Below are positions 1 to 7,675 of a stretch of 39,975 nt of DNA, piece by piece. The position numbers and the translations under genes were made by a program. Origin of the DNA: Sedimentisphaerales bacterium (GTDB lineage: Bacteria > Planctomycetota > Phycisphaerae > Sedimentisphaerales > SG8-4). The DNA is taken from contig JAFGJR010000221.1 of NCBI GenBank assembly GCA_016928975.1, forward strand, positions 1 through 39,975. Reading direction: 5' to 3'. The stretch's first letter is position 1, and each line of letters opens with the position of its first letter. Under the pieces are notes generated by a model. It saw only the letters and a list, made by a program, of their open reading frames with translations, was not told where the DNA came from and did no database searches.

Positions 1-84
1 AGCCTACGGAGATCACTGCGGTGGGTCCATTTTCGATGCCGATTCTACTCCCCGACGTGGGGCCCTTTTACATGCCGATTTCCA
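1..84. mobile_element. Probable end of an insertion sequence, cut by the window edge
   Basis: Two related repeats lie at plus-strand 30-45 (TTTTCGATGCCGATTC) and 66-83 (TTTTACATGCCGATTT). They share the ATGCCGATT core and are 36 bp apart. Read on the minus strand they give AATCGGCAT followed by AAAA, and the second continues into ATGGACCCACC. Multiple short repeats at a terminus are typical of IS21-family elements. The sigma-factor reading frame to the right loses its family similarity at about position 85-95, which fits insertion at this point. No transposase is visible because the element would extend left of the window. The IS21 assignment is from memory of end sequences and is tentative. 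Confidence 0.4.
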
Positions 85-462
85 CTGCAACGCGCCGCTG
101 AGGCGAGCAAGCTCCTCGCGGAAGATGGCCGTCTGCTCCGGCTGCGGTGCATCGCAGGTTGCCTCCGCCGCAGCGCCCAGTGCCGGTCCGCGATGGCGCC
201 GGGCAGACTTGTTGAGGTTGCGCGCCCGGTTCGCGACGCACGTCGCCAGGTAGCCTTTCAGACTGCCGGTCAGGCGAAATCGCCCGGCGGAATCGAGGAA
301 CGAGACGAACACATCGTGCACGACATCTTCCGCCAGGCTGAGATCCATCAGCAGCGCCGCTGCCAGGGTCACCAGATCGTCCTTGTACTTGTCGTAGATG
401 CGGTGCAGGACACATCTGTCGCCGCGGTTGAATCTCAGCACGAGCATTTTGTCTTCGAGCAT
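13..462 (-). pseudogene. Sigma-70 family RNA polymerase sigma factor, 3' end disrupted
   Basis: The start is placed at the ATG at 462 (MLEDKMLVLRFNRGDR), because family-like sequence begins there; no strong ribosome binding site is visible. The translation has a sigma region 2: RIYDKYKDDL, then SLAEDVVHDVFVSFL (the AEDVVQDVF-type core-binding helix), then GSLKGYLATCVANRARN. A basic linker and a short lead-in to region 4 (EELARLSGAL) follow. The expected region 4 helix-turn-helix is missing: the frame runs instead through the repeat-bearing DNA at 1-84 and stops at 13. An ECF-type factor without region 4 should not recognise a -35 element, so the gene is probably inactive. A genuine short region-2-only protein is less likely. 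Confidence 0.65.
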
Positions 463-613
463 CAGCCGGCCACTCTCACAGACAATCGACTGTCGCATAT
501 ATAACAACGCGGATATATGCTTTCGTATATCGATTCTCTGAATAATCGAGTGAAATGGCCGCGCACGGCGGAGATGGTTCAGTTCTGCGGGGCGGGCTGT
601 GCCCACCTTCTGC

Positions 614-1744
614 CTACCGGCTTGGCGCGGGGATTTCGGTGGGCCGATCTTCGAAGATCTTGCGGAAAACGTGGCAGTAAGGGGTCTTGCCGGAGGTGTT
701 GTAGTAATCCTGGTGATAGTCCTCGGCGGGCCAGAACGTGCCGGCCTTGGCGATCTGCGTCTTGACGTTGAAACCCTTCATCCGCAACTGCCTGACGAGG
801 CGCTGGGCGACTTGTCTCTGCTCGTTGTCGAGGTAGAAGATCGCGGATCGGTACTGCGTGCCGATGTCCGGGCCCTGGCGGTTCAGTTGCGTGAAATCGT
901 GCGTCTCGAAGAAGAGTTTGGCCAACTGCTCGTAGTTGGTTTCGGTGGGGTCGTAGATCACCTCGACCGTCTCAGCGTGGCCGGTTCGCCCGGTGCACAC
1001 CTGCTTATAGGTCGGGTTCTCCGTGCGGCCGCCTGTGTAGCCCACGGTCGTGGAGATCACGCCGGGGGCCCGCTGCATGTGGTACTCCGTGCCCCAGAAA
1101 CAGCCGGAAGCGAACAGGGCACGACCCAGCGATGGCGGGTCGGGGATTGCAGATTGCGGATGGTTTGCCGGGTCAGGCGCCGTTGTGGCCTGCGCCGCTG
1201 CCTTCTGTGTTCGCTGCTCGGCGGAGAGGAAGTCCATTGAGACTGAATTCACGCAGTACCGGGTGTTCTTGGGGGTCAATTGCTCACCGACGAAAACGTG
1301 TCCGAGATGAGCGCCGCAATTGGCGCACAGGATTTCGGTCCGGCCGTCAGGCTCCGGTTGCCACTTGACGGCTCCCGGAATCCGGTCGTCGAAGCTGGGC
1401 CAACCACAGTTGGTGTGGAACTTGCTCGACGACTCGAACAGCTCGGCGCCACATCGCTTGCAGGTGTAGACGCCCTTCTCGAAATGTCGATAGTACTTGC
1501 CGGAGAAAGGCGATTCCGTCCCTTTGTACACGATCACCCGTTGTTCCTGAGGCGTCAGTCTCTTCATGGTTGCGCGACTCTCCTGCCCCGTATTGGAGGC
1601 TGCATCGCCGACCGTCGTACTCGAGCCGGGGCTCCTGGCGGCGGCAGCCCACACAAGGATGGCTCCCAGCGCCAGCCCCAATCCGGCCAGGCCGGCGGCG
1701 AGGGCCGTACCCTCTTTCATGCCTGGATGCCTGCTGCGACTCAT
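614..1744 (-). CDS. msrAB: Membrane-anchored bifunctional methionine sulfoxide reductase (MsrB-MsrA fusion)
   Basis: Reduces both diastereomers of methionine sulfoxide in proteins. The ATG at 1744 is preferred over an in-frame GTG at 1759 because AAGGA lies 7 nt upstream of it. Residues 12-36 form a hydrophobic anchor, so the enzyme should face the periplasm. MsrB domain, about 60-175: zinc pairs C95/C98 and C140/C143, the CGWPSF block at 113-118, and catalytic Cys164 in RYCVNSVSMDF. A Pro/Ala-rich linker (about 180-205) leads to the MsrA domain, with GCFWG (Cys215) and the GYTGG and GHAETVEV blocks. The order B then A is the reverse of the A-B order in Neisseria PilB. No dedicated electron-donor domain is present; the trxA/trxB pair at 36 kb is cytoplasmic, so a membrane relay would be needed. 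Confidence 0.93.
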   Translation of the reverse strand: MSRSRHPGMKEGTALAAGLAGLGLALGAILVWAAAARSPGSSTTVGDAASNTGQESRATMKRLTPQEQRVIVYKGTESPFSGKYYRHFEKGVYTCKRCGAELFESSSKFHTNCGWPSFDDRIPGAVKWQPEPDGRTEILCANCGAHLGHVFVGEQLTPKNTRYCVNSVSMDFLSAEQRTQKAAAQATTAPDPANHPQSAIPDPPSLGRALFASGCFWGTEYHMQRAPGVISTTVGYTGGRTENPTYKQVCTGRTGHAETVEVIYDPTETNYEQLAKLFFETHDFTQLNRQGPDIGTQYRSAIFYLDNEQRQVAQRLVRQLRMKGFNVKTQIAKAGTFWPAEDYHQDYYNTSGKTPYCHVFRKIFEDRPTEIPAPSR

Positions 1745-1943
1745 GATGAAGTCCTTCACATATTTGCATCAGCTTCACGAAGTCTATACCGCAGGCACGC
1801 GGCGGTTGTTCCGTCTTTTTCCGAAATCGAGTCGAACAATTGCCGTCGGCGGTCCGTTGCGGGTAGAATCACCGTCGAGTTGCAGGTGGTTTGCGGACCT
1901 TATGGCCGCTGAAAGGGCCGGAAGAACTGCTGGAGGTCGGTCT

Positions 1944-3119
1944 ATGTCGAATCGTCCAATTCACCCCATGTATCGTCGGGAGTTTCTGGAGAAGCTGGGC
2001 ATGGCTTCGCTGGGCGTGGTGGCCGCGGGCAGCCTGGCGGCGAAAGCCCAGTCCAAGAAGTGGGAGCCGGTGTCGGATCGCAAGGTGCGGGTGGGCATCG
2101 TCGGTTACGGCGTGTGCCGGTTCGGGGCCGCGTTCGGCTTTCAGGATCATCCCAACGTCGAGATCGTGGCGGTCAGTGACTTGATCCCCGAGCGGTGCAA
2201 AGGCCTGATGGAGGCTTGTCGCTGCGGCAAGTCCTACGAGTCGCTGGAGGAACTGGTGAAAGACCCCAAGATCGAAGCGGTTTTCGTGGCGACCGACGCC
2301 GCCAGTCATGCGAGGCACTGCATCGACGTACTCAATCACGGCAAGCACGTGATGACCGCCGTGCCGGCTGTGCTTGGCTCGGTGGAGGATGCCGAGCGGC
2401 TCCTGGAAACCGTCAAGAAGACCGGCCTCAAGTACATGATGGCCGAAACGAGCTGCTACCGCGACGACTGCTGCGCGATGCGCCAGATCTATCGTGCGGG
2501 CGGGTTCGGCCGGCTCATCTACTCTGAAGGCGAGTACTACCATTTCAGCCCGACGCCCATCGATTCCTATAAAGGCTGGCGGATCGGCCTGCCGCCCATG
2601 TGGTATCCCACGCATTCCACTGCCTACTACGTCGGTGTCACCGGCAAGCGGCTCACCTCCGTCTCCTGCATCGGGTTCAATGCGGGATTTCCCGAGTGCC
2701 GGCCCGACGCGAACCGGTACGCCAATCCGTTCACCGATGAAGTCGCCCTGTACGAGACCAGCGAAGGAGGCTCGTCCCGTATGCTCATGTGCAAAGGCGT
2801 CCAGGGCGCGATCGTGGAGACCGGCAGAGTCTTCGGCGAGAAGGGCTGGATGACCGGCACGGACTACCAGGGCGCGATGAGGGACTTGCCCGACACGAAC
2901 CGCCCGGCCCTTCCGCCCGGCATGCCCGCCGGCGGGCACGGCGGCTCCCACGGTCCCTTGGCCAACGAGTTCATCACCGCGGTCCTCCAGGACCGGCAGC
3001 CCTTGGTGGACATCTACGAAGCCCTGGCGATGACCGTCCCCGGCGTCGTCGCGCACCAGTCTGCCCTCAAAGACGGCGAGCGACTCAAGGTCCCGCAATT
3101 CGATCCGCCGAAAGCTTGA
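1944..3119 (+). CDS. Exported Gfo/Idh/MocA-family oxidoreductase, variant lacking the EKP motif
   Basis: The ATG at 1944 is chosen because GGAGGT lies 6 nt upstream; the protein has 391 residues. The N-terminus YRREFLEKLG followed by a hydrophobic stretch and AAKAQ resembles a twin-arginine signal peptide. The Rossmann fold starts at VRVGIVGYGVCRFG (48-61), with acidic VSDLIPERC after beta-2. At the position where family members carry Glu-Lys-Pro after GKHV (residues 139-141) this protein reads Ala-Val-Pro, so the usual catalytic lysine is absent. The C-terminal domain retains the alpha/beta substrate-binding features, including HGGSHGPLANEFITAVL. Substrate is unknown; relatives act on sugars or cyclitols. 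It converges with another family member at 3155-4321 that does have EKP. Confidence 0.85.
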   Translation: MSNRPIHPMYRREFLEKLGMASLGVVAAGSLAAKAQSKKWEPVSDRKVRVGIVGYGVCRFGAAFGFQDHPNVEIVAVSDLIPERCKGLMEACRCGKSYESLEELVKDPKIEAVFVATDAASHARHCIDVLNHGKHVMTAVPAVLGSVEDAERLLETVKKTGLKYMMAETSCYRDDCCAMRQIYRAGGFGRLIYSEGEYYHFSPTPIDSYKGWRIGLPPMWYPTHSTAYYVGVTGKRLTSVSCIGFNAGFPECRPDANRYANPFTDEVALYETSEGGSSRMLMCKGVQGAIVETGRVFGEKGWMTGTDYQGAMRDLPDTNRPALPPGMPAGGHGGSHGPLANEFITAVLQDRQPLVDIYEALAMTVPGVVAHQSALKDGERLKVPQFDPPKA

Positions 3120-3128
3120 GCCGGTGGC

Positions 3129-3155
3129 AATAGGACCGATAGGACGAATAGGACC
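3129..3155. repeat. Three tandem 9-nt repeats between convergent genes
   Basis: AATAGGACC, GATAGGACG and AATAGGACC follow each other without a gap and sit exactly between the two convergent oxidoreductase stops at 3119 and 3155. This is direct from the sequence. The role is unknown; short tandem repeats of this kind could be a dispersed intergenic repeat of the genome. Confidence 0.7.
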
Positions 3156-4321
3156 TATGGGGCCTGGTCGATCACCTTAATTGTGCGGCCGGTGGTCTGG
3201 GATTCGAGGGCGGCGGTGAAGAGCTTGTGCCATGTGACGCTTTCTTCGGGCGTGGCACAGCCTGCGAACCGGGCGAGCGGCTTGCCCTGGTCGAGCTCGT
3301 AGAGGAACGCCGCCCACATTTGCAGGATCGCGTCGCAGACGCCGAACTGGAAGATGTCGCCGGTGATCGACGGGAATGTCACTTCATGGCCCATGTCGAT
3401 CCTCCGCCACGCCTGCTCGCCGCCGACTTCGTACTCCAGCAGCTCCAGCGCATTGGCGTCTCGCAGGCTGTACTTGACGCTCGCGCGGGTCCCATAGATC
3501 TCGATGTACCAGTTGTTTCCTTCGCCCGGCGAGATCCGCTCGATCCGCAGAGTGAAGGGAAACACGCTGCCCGACGAAGCGTCTTCGGCTTCGCACAGCA
3601 AGTTTGCATTGTCCCAGGTATTGCATGGGGCCATGTCTCCTCGGCCATCCGGGCGCTCTCGCACAATATTGGACAGGACGGCTCGCACATTTCGCGGCAG
3701 CCAGCCGGCTCGCAGAGGGATCGTGCACGCGTGCGGGCCGAGATCGCCCATGCAGCCGTATTCACCATTGAACTCGACCATGCGTTTCCAGTTGATTGGC
3801 TTCTGCGGGTTCAGATCGCTGCTGTGCAGGAAGCCTGCGTTGACCTCGATGATCCGCCCGAACGCGCCGGCTTCGATCATTCGCCCGATTCGTTGGACCG
3901 CCGGGAAGAAGACGAACTGCGACGCACAGCGGACGAAGCACTCAGGGTGCCGGCGGATCGCGGCCAGGATCGCGCCATTGGCTTTCAGGTCGATGCCGAA
4001 GGGCTTCTCACCCATCAGGTGCTTGCCGGCTTCGATGGCGGCGATGAAGAATTCCTCGTGCAGATTGTGCGGCACGGCGATATACACCGCCTCCACGTCG
4101 GGATTCTTCAGCAGCTCGCGATAGTCACTCGTGACCTGGCGGATTGTCGGAACGCGCTGTCTGAACCAATCGACTTTCGGCGTCGCGAGCGTACGGTTGC
4201 AGATGGCCACGATCTCCGGTCGCACCGTCATCTGCGGCAGGTGCAGCCATCGAGCCGCCGCACTGGCGAACTCCCGCCCCATCATCCCGCACCCGATAAT
4301 CCCAAACCGAACCGTCCGCAT
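3155..4321 (-). CDS. Gfo/Idh/MocA-family oxidoreductase (cytoplasmic)
   Basis: The start at 4321 (MRTVRFGIIGCG) has GGAGG 6 nt upstream and removes six poorly conserved residues of a longer frame; 388 residues. The NAD(P)-binding Rossmann motif is FGIIGCGMMGREFA (6-19), and the catalytic-lysine motif EKP is present at 105-107 (GKHLMGEKPFGID). The C-terminal half has the family's NGEYGCMGDLGPHACTIPLRAG block, including the histidine near the substrate. No signal peptide is seen, unlike the neighbour at 1944-3119. Likely role: oxidation or reduction of a sugar or sugar derivative; the exact substrate cannot be read from the sequence. Confidence 0.88.
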   Translation of the reverse strand: MRTVRFGIIGCGMMGREFASAAARWLHLPQMTVRPEIVAICNRTLATPKVDWFRQRVPTIRQVTSDYRELLKNPDVEAVYIAVPHNLHEEFFIAAIEAGKHLMGEKPFGIDLKANGAILAAIRRHPECFVRCASQFVFFPAVQRIGRMIEAGAFGRIIEVNAGFLHSSDLNPQKPINWKRMVEFNGEYGCMGDLGPHACTIPLRAGWLPRNVRAVLSNIVRERPDGRGDMAPCNTWDNANLLCEAEDASSGSVFPFTLRIERISPGEGNNWYIEIYGTRASVKYSLRDANALELLEYEVGGEQAWRRIDMGHEVTFPSITGDIFQFGVCDAILQMWAAFLYELDQGKPLARFAGCATPEESVTWHKLFTAALESQTTGRTIKVIDQAP

Positions 4322-4370
4322 ATCCAACCTCCACGCCACGTCTCATCCGATAGCTGTTGCCGATTCCACA

Positions 4371-4395
4371 GAGACGCAAGATCTTGCGTCTCTAC
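4371..4395. repeat. Palindromic dispersed repeat, copy 1
   Basis: A perfect 22-bp palindrome with arms GAGACGCAAGA and TCTTGCGTCTC, followed by TAC. An identical 25-nt copy occurs at 28085-28109. Both lie between genes. It lies upstream of the oxidoreductase start at 4321 and downstream of the Fic gene. Confidence 0.85.
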
Positions 4396-4460
4396 GACCA
4401 GCCGAATCGCACGGGATAGTACCAGAGCCGAAGCCGCCATACAAGCCAGCCCGGCAACGA

Positions 4461-5813
4461 TCAGTCAAGTCTAGACAGCCGGTCTTCCAAATCGGGCGCA
4501 GGTGTAAAGTACCAGGTCCTGCTCACCTTCTGACTTGTCAATAGACCACGGCGCTCCAAATAGAGCAGGTCCGTTCGTGCTGTCTGATAGACGACGTTGT
4601 GACTCATCTGGTGCGAGCTGAAAGTATACCGCTGTTGAGGATGTCGCAGTGCGTGGCTGATCAGGGCCTGTTGCCGGTGGTTGAGAACCATAAGGCCATG
4701 GAGTCTGTTCTCGATCGCCTGCAATGCACTGGTCTTTCTCGCGATATAGTCATGCAGTTCCTTGATGGCTCGTTGAATGACATCCAATTGGTGAAGGATG
4801 AAATACGTGAGATCATTCTCGTCCGTTTCCGTGTAGAGAAAGGCCCGGGCGTATTTGGCCGGGGCCTTCAGGAGGATGTGGGAAATCGAGACGAATTCGA
4901 AGAGCCAGTACCCGTGGCGAAGCATCGACCAATAGAACAACGCCCTCGCTACGCGCCCGTTCCCGTCGACAAAGGGATGGTCGTAGGCCAGCCAGAAATG
5001 CAGAATGATGGAACGTAGAACCGGGTGGATGAACTCCGCCGGGCTCTTGCTGTTGGCGAAGTCGCACAGTGCGGCCATTCTCTCTTCCAGTTGCTCGACG
5101 CACGGCGGCGTGTGAAAGACCTCGTTGTACATATCGGCAACCACGACAGGTTCGTTCGTCTGGCGCAACCGTCCTGCACCGGACTCGTCGGGGAGCGTCT
5201 TCTCCGTAGCAATTCGATGAAGATCAAGGATGATCTGCTGTGTCAGCGGCTGATCCTTCAGATGGCCGATTTGCTGCATCGTTCGGAAGTTGTTGAGAAT
5301 CATCTGCTCGCTCTTGTCGCGTGGAGCGCGTCTGGTTCTGATCATCTCTTTGGCCACCAGACGTGTCGTCGCGGCTCCCTCTAGCTGGCTGGAGGTGATC
5401 GCCTCGCGGACGAGCGAATTGACGAGGTATTGGTCCCGTAAGTCCGGATTGGTGATCTGGTCGGGCATCTGGATGTACCCGCCGGCGCCTTGGTCGATCT
5501 TATGAAGAACCTCAGGGATGGGTTCGGCCAGGACGTAAGTGAAATACCTACCCTTCCCGTCCCGGAGAGGAACTGGCTTGGCCTGCATCAGCCTCGCAGT
5601 TTTGATCATGTACCATGATTCTTCATGCGAGAGCCCGGATGGCTGCGGATAGCGTCTGAACTTGTCCCAATGGAGGTACTTCCCCCGAAGAGGCGGATCG
5701 ATTTTGGCATAGAGCTCCGTGAGGCGGCGGAAGCTCCACCACCGGTTGTCCGGCGATCCTGCTACCCTCCGCAGTATCTCATCCAAGTCCGGTGGCCTCT
5801 GGGGCATTCTCAT
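4461..5813 (-). CDS. Class II Fic family protein (predicted AMP transferase), C-terminal winged helix
   Basis: Fic enzymes usually transfer AMP from ATP to a target hydroxyl. The active-site motif HPFVDGNGRVAR is complete at about residues 278-289 of 450. The N-terminal inhibitory motif (S/T)xxxE(G/N) is present as SSQLEG at about 139-144, which defines class II Fic proteins that keep themselves inactive until the inhibitory helix is displaced. The last 80 residues (ALISHALRHPQQRYTFSSHQMSHNVVYQTARTDLLYLERRGLL) look like a winged helix-turn-helix, so the protein may bind its own promoter. No antitoxin gene is adjacent. Stand-alone Fic proteins of this type include the anti-phage SoFic group; that role here is only a possibility. 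The ribosome binding site is weak. Confidence 0.9.
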   Translation of the reverse strand: MRMPQRPPDLDEILRRVAGSPDNRWWSFRRLTELYAKIDPPLRGKYLHWDKFRRYPQPSGLSHEESWYMIKTARLMQAKPVPLRDGKGRYFTYVLAEPIPEVLHKIDQGAGGYIQMPDQITNPDLRDQYLVNSLVREAITSSQLEGAATTRLVAKEMIRTRRAPRDKSEQMILNNFRTMQQIGHLKDQPLTQQIILDLHRIATEKTLPDESGAGRLRQTNEPVVVADMYNEVFHTPPCVEQLEERMAALCDFANSKSPAEFIHPVLRSIILHFWLAYDHPFVDGNGRVARALFYWSMLRHGYWLFEFVSISHILLKAPAKYARAFLYTETDENDLTYFILHQLDVIQRAIKELHDYIARKTSALQAIENRLHGLMVLNHRQQALISHALRHPQQRYTFSSHQMSHNVVYQTARTDLLYLERRGLLTSQKVSRTWYFTPAPDLEDRLSRLD

Positions 5814-5849
5814 GTATCTATCACTCTTTTTGGCAACAACTTACAGAGG

Positions 5850-5883
5850 TACTAATCACATACTAATTCATGCTATTTTAGTA
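5850..5883 (-). promoter_or_regulatory. Operator-like repeats upstream of the Fic gene
   Basis: AT-rich stretch in a GC-rich region. TACTAAT occurs at 5850-5856 and 5861-5867, one helical turn (11 bp) apart, and TACTAA at 5861-5866 forms an inverted repeat with TTAGTA at 5878-5883. It lies 37-70 bp before the Fic start. Autoregulation by the Fic protein's C-terminal winged helix is an inference. Confidence 0.4.
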
Positions 5884-6017
5884 TATCGTCCTGTTGCCCG
5901 AGCGTAAATACCAATCTTCCATGTTTTAGCATTATATTGGCACGTGCTGGGGTTACGCCAGCGGCCCGATAAGAAGACCGTTCCGAGGCCGGGGTGGGCG
6001 TGGCCCTTTCCGAATCG

Positions 6018-7373
6018 TCAGATCGTATGGAGCATGAGGGCGGCGGCTTTGGTGCCTCGGAGGAAGCTGTCGAGGCTGAAGTGCTCGTTGGGTCCGTGGG
6101 GCCTGTCGCTGTCTAAGCCGAAGCCCATGAGGACCACCGGGCAGTTCAGTTGCTCGACGAAGGTATTGACCACCGGGATGGAGCCGCCGCAGCGAATGAA
6201 GACCGCGTCGTGGCCGAACCCACGGCGGAGGGCCTCCTGCGAGGCGCGGATGATCGGGTTATTCACGTCGAACAGCACCGGCGGGCTCGCTCCGAACTGC
6301 GCCAGCTCCAGGCGAACCGTGTCCGGGCACACGGAGCGGATGTGCTCGAAGATCAGGTCGCGGATCTTGTCCGGGCTCTGGTGGGGGACAAGCCGCACGC
6401 TGACCTTGGCCGTGGCGGAGGCGGGGATGATCGTCTTGGATCGTTGGCCCTGGTATCCGCCGAAGAGGCCGTTGACCTCGAACGTCGGTCGGGTCCAGAG
6501 CCGCTCCAGTGTGCTGTAGCCGCCCTCGCCGTGCAGGCCGGGGACATCCAGCTCCCGCATTAGGGCCTGCTCATCGAAACTCAGTTTGCGAAAGCTGTCG
6601 CGCTCCCAGTCCTCCAGCGGCGCCACATCATCGTAAAAGTGAGGGACCAGGACCTTGCCGTCCCGCGAGACGCACTGAGTCAGGATTTGAGCGACGACCA
6701 TGGCGGGATTGGCGATGGCGCCGCCATAGGCGCCGGAATGGACGTCGCTGGCCGGTCCCTTGACAGTGAATTCGAAGGCGACGATGCCACGAAGGCCATA
6801 GGTGATCGCGGGGGTGTTCTCGTCGTACATGGTGGTGTCGGAGATCACGATCGCATCAGGGCGCAACTCATTTTTGACCTGTGTGACGTAGCGGCCGAGC
6901 GCGTCGCCGCCCGACTCCTCCTCGCCCTCCAACAGGAACACGACTTCGCAGGGCAGTTGTCCTTCAGTCTGGAGCAGGGTCTCGACCGCCTTGACGTGGG
7001 TGAAGACCTGTCCCTTGTCGTCGGTGGCGCCACGGCCGTACAGGATGCCGTCCTTGATCGTCGGCTCGAACGGCGGCGTCTGCCACTGGTCCAGCGGGTC
7101 CTCCGGCTGGACATCGTAGTGCCCGTAGATCATGACGCAACGAGAGGACTTGCCTTTCTTTGACGCGTGAACGATCGGCTGTCCGCCGATATCGACCAAT
7201 CGCGCCTCGAAACCCAGCGCCTTGAGGTGATCGCAGAGCCACTGGGCGCACGCTCGCGTGTCGCCGTCATGGTCGCGCTGGGCGCTGACGGAGGGGAAAC
7301 GCATCCATTCCTTCAGCTCGTCGATGAAACGGTCTCGGTTCGCGTCGATGTAGGCGTCAATTCGGTCCGTCAT
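6018..7373 (-). CDS. M20-family dipeptidase
   Basis: A 451-residue zinc exopeptidase of the M20 family, cytosolic (no signal peptide), likely cleaving dipeptides or short peptides. Metal-binding motifs are in the expected order: His85 in GHYDVQP, the bridging Asp in GRGATDDKGQ (about 113-122), general-base/metal glutamates in LEGEEESGG (about 148-156), an Asp in ISDTTMYD, and the C-terminal His in GPNEHFSLDSF. The lid/dimerisation domain (about 205-355) starts with GLRGIVAFEFTVKGPASDVHSGAYGG, as in carnosinase-like dipeptidases. It lies downstream of the OPT transporter and exported peptidase genes on the same strand, forming a peptide degradation-uptake-hydrolysis neighbourhood. The 302-bp gap argues against one tight operon. 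Confidence 0.92.
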   Translation of the reverse strand: MTDRIDAYIDANRDRFIDELKEWMRFPSVSAQRDHDGDTRACAQWLCDHLKALGFEARLVDIGGQPIVHASKKGKSSRCVMIYGHYDVQPEDPLDQWQTPPFEPTIKDGILYGRGATDDKGQVFTHVKAVETLLQTEGQLPCEVVFLLEGEEESGGDALGRYVTQVKNELRPDAIVISDTTMYDENTPAITYGLRGIVAFEFTVKGPASDVHSGAYGGAIANPAMVVAQILTQCVSRDGKVLVPHFYDDVAPLEDWERDSFRKLSFDEQALMRELDVPGLHGEGGYSTLERLWTRPTFEVNGLFGGYQGQRSKTIIPASATAKVSVRLVPHQSPDKIRDLIFEHIRSVCPDTVRLELAQFGASPPVLFDVNNPIIRASQEALRRGFGHDAVFIRCGGSIPVVNTFVEQLNCPVVLMGFGLDSDRPHGPNEHFSLDSFLRGTKAAALMLHTI

Positions 7374-7675
7374 TCTCCTGCATCCTCCCAGTCAAAGCGG
7401 GTGTATGGACACTTGCTTCGTTCGACGCCCCATTCTACCCTGAACCTGCACAATCCGGCTACAGGGAAATACTCAATCCGAAGATGGAAGATTCAAGTGG
7501 GAAGATTGAAGATTGCCTCGCGGCGCTCGCAATGACGAGTCAGAGTCGGTTCTATTGATCGTTGAATGGATAAATGAAGTAGCTTGCTGACCGGGCTGGG
7601 TGTACGGCAGGCGTCAAAGCGTCTGGTCGGATCAGGCCATTTCATTTATCCATTCAAACACCAACCAGACAGCCC
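7374..7675. other. Intergenic region with a 17-bp inverted repeat
   Basis: No gene is seen. TTGAATGGATAAATGAA at 7562-7578 is matched by its perfect reverse complement at 7641-7657, enclosing 62 bp. The stretch 7484-7515 has GAAGAT repeats, followed by ATTGCCTCGCGG, which looks like non-coding dispersed sequence. The inverted repeat could be a small element such as a MITE remnant or a long-loop terminator behind the OPT gene. Confidence 0.6.
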
